A stretch of DNA of 16,375 bases from RGIG8767 sp964386235 (lineage in GTDB: Bacteria > Bacillota > Clostridia > Lachnospirales > Lachnospiraceae): positions 1 to 16,375 of the forward strand of contig CAYLSH010000044.1 in assembly GCA_964386235.1 (NCBI GenBank), read 5' to 3'. The translations under genes were made by a program, and so were the position numbers. How positions within the stretch are numbered: the stretch's first letter is position 1; every line of letters starts with the position of its first letter. This document shows, one piece after another, positions 1 to 6,402 of the stretch. The notes under the pieces were generated by a model. It was given only the letters and a program-made list of their open reading frames with translations, had not been told where the DNA came from and did no database searches.

Positions 1-44
1 TTGCATAGGTAGAATGTCGCTAAAAGCGACGCAAAAGCGGCGCT

Positions 45-70
45 AGAGTTTCGCATGCGAAACTCTTTTT
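45..70 (+). terminator. Intrinsic terminator upstream of pheS
   Basis: Seen: a perfect dyad at 45-66 that can fold into a 9-bp stem (arms AGAGTTTCG and CGAAACTCT, loop CATG), followed by five T at 66-70. This is a textbook rho-independent terminator. It lies 65 nt before the pheS start, so it could end an upstream gene or act as a leader attenuator for pheST. Smaller hairpin GTCGC/GCGAC (16-30) and an 11-nt tandem repeat (22-32 and 33-43, one mismatch) precede it. Confidence 0.85.
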
Positions 71-71
71 C

Positions 72-108
72 ATGCAATTAGGAAATTCCTTTGAAGGTCC
101 AATTGCAT
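72..108. repeat. Inverted repeat in the pheS leader
   Basis: ATGCAATT (72-79) is complementary to AATTGCAT (101-108), giving an 8-bp stem around a 21-nt loop. The same ATGCAA could instead pair with TTGCAT at 1-6, on the other side of the terminator, so two mutually exclusive folds are possible. TTGCATAG also occurs as a direct repeat (1-8, 103-110). Whether this is regulatory is inference only. Confidence 0.4.
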
Positions 109-121
109 AGTAGTAATTTTA

Positions 122-127
122 AAGGAG
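122..127 (+). promoter_or_regulatory. Ribosome binding site that sets the pheS start
   Basis: AAGGAG lies 8 nt before the ATG at 136. It selects this start over the in-frame TTG at 91, which has no comparable site and would add 15 residues not expected in PheS. Confidence 0.85.
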
Positions 128-135
128 ACAGAACA

Positions 136-1152
136 ATGAGTATGGAAACGATCAGGACTGAATACCAGTCAGAGTTAGCGTCCGTAGAGGATGCAAAGCA
201 GCTTGCCGCATTCTGGACAAAATACCTTGGAAAAGGCGGACAGATCCAGAAATTAATGGAGGGCATTAAAAATGTGCCCAAGGAAGAAAAAAAAGCGTAT
301 GGACAGGAAGTAAACCAGATCAAGAACTGGGCACAGGAATTATACGATGAAAAGAAAGCCGATATGGATAAAAAGGCTCTTCTTGCACGTTATGACGAAG
401 AAAAAATAGATGTTACCCTTCCGGCAGTGCATATGAGAGCGGGCAATCTCCATCCTCTTACCGCAATTAAAAACGAGATCATTGATGTGTTTGCCGGCAT
501 GGGATTTGAGATATTTGAAGGACCGGAGATCGAAGATGATGACCATAATTTTACCAGATTAAATGTATTAAAGGATCATCCATCCAGAGATATGCAGGAT
601 ACTTTCTGGCTGACAGAAGATCTTCTTTTGCGTACCCATACATCACCGGGACAGATCCGTGTTATGGACAAACAGGCACCGCCTATTAAAGTATTGGTAC
701 CGGGTAAGGTATTCCGTTCAGACAGCGATGCGACACATTCTCCCATGTTTTCCCAGATGGAAGGTCTTGTTGTGGATGACCATATTACGCTTTGTGACCT
801 TCAGGGTATGTTGGATGAATTTGTAAAAGCGCTTTTCTCAGACGAGGTAAAAACCAGACTTCGTCCCTCCTATTTCCCATTTACGGAACCTTCCGTGGAA
901 GTGGATGTCAGCTGCTTTAAATGCGGTGGAAAAGGCTGCTCTTTATGTAAGGGTACCGGCTGGATCGAGGTACTTGGCGGCGGTATCGTAAACAATAAAG
1001 TATTGGAAAACTGTAATATTGATTCTTCTAAATATTCCGGTCTTGCATTTGGTATCGGTATTGAGCGTATTGCCATGTTAAAATACGGCATCAACCATAT
1101 GGGCAAACTGTTTGAAAACGATATTGAGTTCTTAAAACAGTTTAAAGCATAA
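136..1152 (+). CDS. pheS: Phenylalanine--tRNA ligase, alpha subunit
   Basis: Catalytic subunit of the alpha2-beta2 class II synthetase that charges tRNA-Phe in the cytoplasm. It is 338 residues, the usual length. An N-terminal charged helical part (about 1-85, the tRNA-contacting coiled coil of the family) is followed by the class II core: HPLT at 106, HPSRDMQDTFW (148-158), LRTHTSPGQ (165-173), motif 2 FRSDSDATH (193-201), FTEPSVEVDV (249-258) and motif 3 around GIGIERIAM (306-314). Residues 260-271 hold a CxxC-x4-CxxC set (C260, C263, C268, C271). Such an insert is common in Firmicute PheS and may bind a metal; that is inference. The ATG at 136 follows AAGGAG at 8 nt. pheT begins 37 nt downstream, giving the standard pheST order. 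Confidence 0.97.
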   Translation: MSMETIRTEYQSELASVEDAKQLAAFWTKYLGKGGQIQKLMEGIKNVPKEEKKAYGQEVNQIKNWAQELYDEKKADMDKKALLARYDEEKIDVTLPAVHMRAGNLHPLTAIKNEIIDVFAGMGFEIFEGPEIEDDDHNFTRLNVLKDHPSRDMQDTFWLTEDLLLRTHTSPGQIRVMDKQAPPIKVLVPGKVFRSDSDATHSPMFSQMEGLVVDDHITLCDLQGMLDEFVKALFSDEVKTRLRPSYFPFTEPSVEVDVSCFKCGGKGCSLCKGTGWIEVLGGGIVNNKVLENCNIDSSKYSGLAFGIGIERIAMLKYGINHMGKLFENDIEFLKQFKA

Positions 1153-1189
1153 GAGCAGGACTGCAGAATAGAGAAAGGAATGAAAAAAA

Positions 1190-3601
1190 ATGAAAGTTTT
1201 ATATAGCTGGTTAAAAGAATATGTGGATATCGATATTACCCCACAGGAATTGGAAGATAAATTGTTTTCCGTTGGCTTTGAAGTAGAAGGCGTTGAATAT
1301 TTAGGAAAAGATCTGGAAAAAGTAGTGGTAGGACAGGTGACTGCCATGGAACATTATGAGGGTACCCACCTTGAGATCTGCCATGTGGACTGCGGAGAGC
1401 ATGGCAACGATCATCTGATTTTAACAGGTGCGGACAATGTTTTTGTGGGAGCAAAAGTTCCTGCTGCTTTGATAGGCGCAAAACTTCCAAACGGTATGGA
1501 AATCCAGCCCAGAAAGATGAAAGATATGATGTCTTACGGCATGCTTTGCTCCGGTGAAGAACTCATGATCGATAAAGAATGGTATCCGGGAGCGGATGTA
1601 AACGGAATCATGATTTTAGATAAAGACGCTCCTCTTGGTATGGAGATGCGGGATTATCTGGAATTGGATGATTATCTTTTTGACATTTCCATTACGGCAA
1701 ACAGACCGGATTGCCAGTCCGTGATCGGAATCGCCAAAGAAGTAGCGGCTGCACTTAGAAAGCCGTTTAAAGCACCGGATTTAAGTTTTACGGAAGACGG
1801 AAGTGTGAATCCGTCAATCAGTGTTACCGTTATGGATAAGGAACTTTGTCCAAGATACTTAGGACATTATATTTATGATGTAAAATATATGGAATCCCCA
1901 CTCTGGATGAAGAGAAGACTGATCGCAGTCGGACACAATGCCATCAATGCCATGGTAGATATTACCAACTACGTTTTGGTTGAGATCGGCCAGCCCATGC
2001 ATGCGTTTGACCTTTCGACGCTGGAAGGTTCTTCCATTGTGGTAAGACGTGCAAACGAAGGCGAAGAACTGGTAACTCTGGATGAAAAAACAAGGGTTCT
2101 GACTCCTAATAATCTCTTAATCTGTGACAAGGTAAAAGGTGTGGGACTTGCCGGTGTCATGGGTGGTTTAAACAGTGAGATCACAGAAAATACAAAAGAA
2201 GTATTATTTGAATCTGCCAAATTTTTAAAAGACAATGTTCGTAAAACATCAAGAGGTCTTGGACTGCATTCGGATGCGGCTGCAAGATTTGAAAAAGGAA
2301 TTGATGAATGGACAGTGGAATGCGGTATGGCACGTGCACTGAATCTGGCACAGACATTAGGGGTAGCTAAGATCAGTTCCGGTCATTTTGATGAATCCGC
2401 AGGAGCATCTTCTGATAAGAGGGTGATTGAAGTAAAAACGGCACAGGTAAACCATGTGCTTGGTATCACGGTACCGGAAGAAGAGATGGTAAAGATTTTA
2501 GAAGCTCTTCAGTTTGAAGTAAAATTGCAGGATGGCGTTTTAACCCTTGCAATCCCAAGATACCGTGAAGATATCGAAGGATATCAGGATATTGCTGAAG
2601 AAGTGATCCGTGAATACGGTTATGACAAGGTAACACCGACTTTCCTAGACGAAGCCAAAGTAACAAGCGGTGGTTTGAACCCGGCGCAGAAGAAAGAGTT
2701 ATCCGTAAAAGAATTTTTCTGCACACAGGGATATTATGAGATTCAGACGATTGCCATGTGTGCCAAAAATGAATTTGATATGTTCCTGATTCCACAGGAT
2801 GCCAAGGAAAGAGAAGTGGTCGAATTGTTGAATCCGATTACGGAAAATTTAAGTATCATGAGAACCTTAATGGCTCCTTCCATGGTGAGAGTGATTGAGA
2901 ATAACATTAAAAACGGCAATGAAGCAATGCGTCTGTTTGAGATTGCCAATGTGTATCTGCCAAAGGCACTTCCGCTTACGGAGCCACCGGTAGAAAAGAA
3001 GATGATCTGTCTGGGAACCTGCGGCGCAAAAGAAGATTTCTTTGCCATGAAGGGCAGTTTGGAAGCCTTTGCCAGTGCCAATGATTTGGAATTTACCTAT
3101 AAGAGAGGAACGGTTCCTTATTTACATCCGGGCAGGACGGCAGAAGTGTACTGCAAAGATGTGAAGATCGGACATTTCGGACAACTTCGTTATGAGATCG
3201 TGGATGCCATGAATATTGCTGCCGGCAAAAAAGCAGATACTAAGATTTTCCTTGCAGAAATTGATTATGCTGCACTGGCCGGTCTGTTTAAAGAAGCCAT
3301 CAAATATGTTCCGGAGACCGGATTTGCAGCTAACAGCCGTGACCTTTCGGTATTGGTGGACAAATCCGTAGAGTGTGGTACCCTCGTGGAAGCCATCAAA
3401 GAATGTGACGGATTGATTCGTAATGTAACGCTGTTTGACCTTTTTGAAAGTGAAAAACTGGGTGCCGATAAGAAGAGTATGGCATTTAATTTAAAACTGG
3501 TTTCCGATACACAGGAAGTAACGGATGAAATGGCGGATGCCGTATTTGAAAAAGTAGTTGCTGCACTTGCGGATAAATTTGACGCACAGATGAGAGCGTA
3601 A
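1190..3601 (+). CDS. pheT: Phenylalanine--tRNA ligase, beta subunit
   Basis: Non-catalytic partner of PheS, carrying tRNA binding and editing of mischarged Tyr-tRNA-Phe. It is 803 residues, full length. By family layout: N-terminal B1 and an OB-fold tRNA-binding domain (about 40-150, with MSYGMLCSGEEL near 114-125), the B3/B4 editing region (about 210-390, including GQPMHAFD at 267-274 and AGVMGG at 321-326), B5 (about 405-480), a degenerate synthetase-like core (about 490-700) and a C-terminal FDX-ACB anticodon-binding domain (about 710-803, SRDLSVLVD). The editing-site landmarks are present, so editing is probably functional. AAAGGA at 1174-1179 precedes the ATG. An ATG at 1180 is out of frame and is not the start. 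The stop overlaps the ribosome binding site of the next gene, which argues for one transcript. Confidence 0.97.
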   Translation: MKVLYSWLKEYVDIDITPQELEDKLFSVGFEVEGVEYLGKDLEKVVVGQVTAMEHYEGTHLEICHVDCGEHGNDHLILTGADNVFVGAKVPAALIGAKLPNGMEIQPRKMKDMMSYGMLCSGEELMIDKEWYPGADVNGIMILDKDAPLGMEMRDYLELDDYLFDISITANRPDCQSVIGIAKEVAAALRKPFKAPDLSFTEDGSVNPSISVTVMDKELCPRYLGHYIYDVKYMESPLWMKRRLIAVGHNAINAMVDITNYVLVEIGQPMHAFDLSTLEGSSIVVRRANEGEELVTLDEKTRVLTPNNLLICDKVKGVGLAGVMGGLNSEITENTKEVLFESAKFLKDNVRKTSRGLGLHSDAAARFEKGIDEWTVECGMARALNLAQTLGVAKISSGHFDESAGASSDKRVIEVKTAQVNHVLGITVPEEEMVKILEALQFEVKLQDGVLTLAIPRYREDIEGYQDIAEEVIREYGYDKVTPTFLDEAKVTSGGLNPAQKKELSVKEFFCTQGYYEIQTIAMCAKNEFDMFLIPQDAKEREVVELLNPITENLSIMRTLMAPSMVRVIENNIKNGNEAMRLFEIANVYLPKALPLTEPPVEKKMICLGTCGAKEDFFAMKGSLEAFASANDLEFTYKRGTVPYLHPGRTAEVYCKDVKIGHFGQLRYEIVDAMNIAAGKKADTKIFLAEIDYAALAGLFKEAIKYVPETGFAANSRDLSVLVDKSVECGTLVEAIKECDGLIRNVTLFDLFESEKLGADKKSMAFNLKLVSDTQEVTDEMADAVFEKVVAALADKFDAQMRA

Positions 3602-3616
3602 GGAAAGGAATAAAGA

Positions 3617-4888
3617 ATGGAACATAAAAATGTCTGGGAAAAACAGGATAAAAAACAGTTAAAGGCAGTGAATGCCCTTTCCGATGCCTATCGTGCATTT
3701 TTGGATAACGGAAAGACCGAAAGAGAGTGTATTGACCGGATCGTGAACCGTATTGAAAAAGAAGGATATCAGGAACTGGAAGAACTGGTCAAAGCAAATA
3801 AGAAACTGCAGGCGGGAGACAAAGTCTATTCCGTCTGCATGAATAAGAGCATTGTGATGTTCCAGATCGGAAAAGAATCCATGGTAAACGGACTGAATAT
3901 CTTAGGTGCGCATATCGATTCTCCAAGACTGGACGTAAAGCAGAATCCGCTGTATGANNNNNNNNNNNNNNNNNNNNNNNNNNNNNNNNNNNNNNNNNNN
4001 NNNNNNNNNNNNNNNNNNNNNNNNNNNNNNNNNNNNNNNNNNNNNNNNNNNNNNNNNGAAGCCCTCGACATTATAGTGGGAAATATGCCCGTCTTTGATA
4101 AGAATGCTGAAAAAGAGGAAAAAGAAGCGGTCAAGAAAAATGTTCTCCAGATTTTAAAGGATATGTATGATATCGAAGAAGAGGACTTTTTGTCTGCTGA
4201 GATCGAAGTGGTTCCGGCCGGAAAAGCAAGGGAAGCCGGATTTGACAGAAGCCTTGTTCTGGCATACGGACATGATGACAGGGTGTGTGCCTTCACTTCC
4301 TTAGAAGCTATGTTGGAAGTGAAAGATCCACAGCGTACGGCATGCTGTATTTTAGTGGACAAAGAAGAGATCGGAAGTGTGGGGGCAACCGGTATGCAGT
4401 CAAGATTTTTTGCCAATACCGTTGCAGAAGTGCTGAACCTGACAGGGGAGTACAATGAATTAAATGTACGCAGATGTCTGGCATCTTCTTATATGCTGTC
4501 TTCCGATGTCAGTGCAGCATTTGATCCTTCTTATGCAGCTTCTTTTGATAAGAAAAATGCGGCATTTTTAGGAAAAGGAATGGTATTTAATAAATTTACC
4601 GGTGCAAGAGGAAAGAGCGGCTCCAATGATGCCAATGCCGAATACATTGCCAAGATCCGCAAGATCTTAGATGAGGGTGATGTTTCCTTCCAGACGGCAG
4701 AACTGGGTAAAGTAGATGTCGGCGGAGGCGGAACAATCGCTTATATTCTTGCGTTATATGGCATGAATGTGATTGACTGCGGTGTTGCCGTACTCAATAT
4801 GCATGCACCATGGGAAGCTATCAGCAAGATTGATCTGATGGAAACCAAACGCGGATACAAAGTATTTTTAGAAAAGATTGGATTATAA
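3617..4888 (+). CDS. M18-family aminopeptidase (interrupted by an N gap)
   Basis: Dinuclear-metal cytoplasmic aminopeptidase of peptidase family M18, probably trimming peptides to free amino acids. Visible motifs: AHIDSPRLD with metal ligand H99 (98-106), then after the gap GHDDRVCAF with the bridging Asp, DKEEIGS with the catalytic and ligand Glu pair, SSDVSAAFDP, the VDVGGGGT stretch, and the C-terminal NMHAPWE with the last ligand His. The coding frame is the same on both sides of 100 N. As written it is 423 residues with 34 unknown. Bacterial relatives are, from memory, about 460-470 residues, so the real gap is probably larger than 100 nt. The start follows AGGAAAGGAA, which overlaps the pheT stop, and queA follows within 31 nt. 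No specific gene name is assigned (apeA/apeB-type names vary). Confidence 0.9.
   Translation: MEHKNVWEKQDKKQLKAVNALSDAYRAFLDNGKTERECIDRIVNRIEKEGYQELEELVKANKKLQAGDKVYSVCMNKSIVMFQIGKESMVNGLNILGAHIDSPRLDVKQNPLYXXXXXXXXXXXXXXXXXXXXXXXXXXXXXXXXXXEALDIIVGNMPVFDKNAEKEEKEAVKKNVLQILKDMYDIEEEDFLSAEIEVVPAGKAREAGFDRSLVLAYGHDDRVCAFTSLEAMLEVKDPQRTACCILVDKEEIGSVGATGMQSRFFANTVAEVLNLTGEYNELNVRRCLASSYMLSSDVSAAFDPSYAASFDKKNAAFLGKGMVFNKFTGARGKSGSNDANAEYIAKIRKILDEGDVSFQTAELGKVDVGGGGTIAYILALYGMNVIDCGVAVLNMHAPWEAISKIDLMETKRGYKVFLEKIGL
3958..4057. other. Assembly gap of exactly 100 N
   Basis: The run is exactly 100 N, a common placeholder length for a gap of unknown size. It removes the segment right after PLY, which in M18 enzymes holds a conserved part of the catalytic/regulatory domain boundary. 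The codon at the left edge is GAN, consistent with the usual Glu or Asp after PLY. Confidence 0.97.
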
Positions 4889-4907
4889 AATGGATAACAC
4901 AATAAAA

Positions 4908-4914
4908 AAGGAAG
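4908..4914 (+). promoter_or_regulatory. Ribosome binding site that sets the queA start
   Basis: AAGGAAG lies 5 nt before the ATG at 4920. The upstream in-frame candidates (TTG 4878, ATG 4890) overlap or abut the preceding stop and lack a good site. Confidence 0.75.
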
Positions 4915-4919
4915 ATCAG

Positions 4920-5963
4920 ATGATCGGTCTGCGTACTTCGGATTATTATTTTGATCTTCCGCAGGAACTGATCGCACAGGATCCGTTAGAAGATCGTTCC
5001 TCTTCAAGACTTCTGATGCTGGATCGAAAAAGCGGAAAAGTGAATCATAATGTGTTTAAAAACATTACGGAATACCTAAACCCCGGTGATTGCCTTGTGT
5101 TAAACAATACAAAAGTTATCCCGGCAAGACTTTTGGGGGTAAAAGAAGATACGGGTGCCGCAGTGGAAGTCCTTTTGTTAAAACGAAAGGAAAACGATGT
5201 ATGGGAAACCCTGGTAAAACCCGGTAAAAAACTTCGTCCCGGTGCGAAAATGGTATTCGGGGATGGCCTGTTAAAAGCAGAAGTACAGGAAGTAGTAGAG
5301 GAAGGAAACCGTCTGGTTAAGTTTTACTATGACGGTATCTGGGAAGAAGTACTCGATCAGCTCGGAGAAATGCCCCTTCCTCCTTACATTACCCATAAAT
5401 TACAGGATAAGAACCGTTACCAGACCGTTTATGCCAAGTATGAAGGCAGTGCGGCAGCACCAACCGCAGGTTTGCATTTTACAAAAGAACTTCTGGATGA
5501 ATTGGAAGAAAAGGGTGTGAAACTTGCTTATGTAACGCTGCATGTGGGACTGGGCACATTCCGTCCGGTTAAGGTGGACAATGTGCTTAATCATCACATG
5601 CACACGGAATACTATCAGGTGTCACAAAAGGCAGCCGATACCATTAACGAAACAAAACAAAATGGGGGAAGAGTAATCTGTGTGGGAACCACCAGCTGCA
5701 GAACGGTGGAAAGTGCAGCGGATGAGAAGGGAAGATTAGAAGAATGCTGTGGGAATACGGACATTTTCATTTACCCCGGCTACCGTTTTAAAGTACTGGA
5801 TGGGCTGATAACCAATTTTCATCTGCCGGAGTCTACGCTTGTTATGTTAGTTTCGGCTTTTGCAGGACGAAAAAATGTTCTGTCAGCTTACGAAGAGGCT
5901 ATCAAAGAAGGCTATCGATTCTTTTCTTTTGGGGATGCGATGTTTATTGCTGACTTTGATTAG
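4920..5963 (+). CDS. queA: S-adenosylmethionine:tRNA ribosyltransferase-isomerase
   Basis: Transfers and isomerises the ribosyl part of S-adenosylmethionine onto preQ1 in tRNA to give epoxyqueuosine, the penultimate step of queuosine formation. It is 347 residues from this start, the usual family length. Visible family landmarks: TSDYYFDLPQELIAQ near the N terminus, NNTKVIPARLLG (62-73), GSAAAPTAGLHFT (176-188), TLHVGLGTFRPV (206-217), GTTSCRTVE (256-264), YPGYRF (285-290) and LITNFHLPESTLVMLVSAF (296-314). An ATG at 4890 would add ten residues (MDNTIKKEDQ) not typical of QueA and has a poor ribosome binding site. The gene follows the aminopeptidase by 31 nt and probably shares its transcript. 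The other queuosine genes (tgt, queG/queH) are not in the window. Confidence 0.95.
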   Translation: MIGLRTSDYYFDLPQELIAQDPLEDRSSSRLLMLDRKSGKVNHNVFKNITEYLNPGDCLVLNNTKVIPARLLGVKEDTGAAVEVLLLKRKENDVWETLVKPGKKLRPGAKMVFGDGLLKAEVQEVVEEGNRLVKFYYDGIWEEVLDQLGEMPLPPYITHKLQDKNRYQTVYAKYEGSAAAPTAGLHFTKELLDELEEKGVKLAYVTLHVGLGTFRPVKVDNVLNHHMHTEYYQVSQKAADTINETKQNGGRVICVGTTSCRTVESAADEKGRLEECCGNTDIFIYPGYRFKVLDGLITNFHLPESTLVMLVSAFAGRKNVLSAYEEAIKEGYRFFSFGDAMFIADFD

Positions 5964-5992
5964 TTTACAAATTGCCATAAATAGGGTATAGT
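5964..5992 (+). promoter_or_regulatory. Promoter for the pilZ-manC unit
   Basis: TTTACA (5964-5969) and TATAGT (5987-5992) are separated by 17 nt, a near-consensus vegetative sigma promoter. The -35 box begins on the first base after the queA stop codon. No terminator hairpin is visible between queA and this promoter, so read-through from the upstream operon is also possible. The predicted start near 5999 leaves about a 40-nt leader. Confidence 0.7.
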
Positions 5993-6039
5993 AGTATGAA
6001 ACAGAACTAAATAAAATTACATGTGGGAAGGGCGTTATC

Positions 6040-6372
6040 ATGGAAGAAAGAAGAAAGAACAAGAGAACCGAGTATGCTTCACATCTTGAGATCAAACGTT
6101 TGAATGGTGAAGGCGTGGATGAAGTGGGGATTGACATTATCGACATTTCCAAAACGGGTGTGGGTTTTACCTGTAGCGATCCGCTTGGAATTGCTGCGAT
6201 TTATGAAGGTTACTTAACGATCTGGACAAAAGAAGTGCTTCATGCATTTATGGAGATCGTGCGTATTGAGAAAAAAGGAGGCACCTTTGAATATGGTGCA
6301 ATCTTTATCGGCATGCCGGAGATGGAAACAAACCGTATTGAGACCGCTCAGGTATTTGCAGATACAAAATAA
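6040..6372 (+). CDS. PilZ-domain protein, predicted c-di-GMP receptor
   Basis: A 110-residue single-domain protein. The N terminus carries RKNKR (5-9), which fits the RxxxR arginine motif, and DISKTG (35-40) fits the (D/N)xSxxG motif. Both are the known c-di-GMP ligands of PilZ domains, so binding is likely. No transmembrane or signal segment is seen, so it should be a soluble adaptor in the cytoplasm. The rest alternates short beta-like strands, ending in a Phe/Tyr-Gly-Ala strand (FEYGAIFIG, 83-91) typical of the PilZ barrel. GGGAAGGG (about 6026-6033) lies upstream of the ATG. The manC-manA fusion begins 27 nt downstream, which suggests that the two are co-transcribed and that this adaptor may tune sugar-nucleotide or polysaccharide output. 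Its actual partner is unknown. Confidence 0.85.
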   Translation: MEERRKNKRTEYASHLEIKRLNGEGVDEVGIDIIDISKTGVGFTCSDPLGIAAIYEGYLTIWTKEVLHAFMEIVRIEKKGGTFEYGAIFIGMPEMETNRIETAQVFADTK

Positions 6373-6374
6373 AA

Positions 6375-6402
6375 AAGGACAAGGTTTACCATTTACATTA
6401 TG
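6375..6402 (+). promoter_or_regulatory. Unusually spaced ribosome binding site of the manC-manA fusion
   Basis: AAGGAC (6375-6380) and AAGG (6381-6384) are the only purine-rich sites before the ATG at 6400, and the nearer one is 15 nt away rather than 6-9. Family alignment (MKxLLLAGG) still supports the ATG. An ATT codon at 6391 sits at normal spacing in the same frame but would be a very rare start. Confidence 0.45.

Noticed and set aside
1..70. T-box riboswitch for pheST
   Set aside because: T-boxes are common before Firmicute pheST, but the conserved AGGGTGG-type antiterminator sequence should lie just before the terminator. 1-44 has only AGGTAGAATG, without the invariant TGG.
91..135. 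Extended N termini for pheS (TTG 91), queA (4878/4890), tyrA (TTG 11129) and the EF-G-like gene (ATG 11428)
   Set aside because: Each has a better placed ribosome binding site at an internal ATG (136, 4920, 11120, 11467), and family N termini match the shorter forms.
3826..4455. A long open frame on the minus strand over the aminopeptidase gene
   Set aside because: It spans the N run, which artificially keeps it open. It has no recognisable motifs and mirrors a clear M18 gene.
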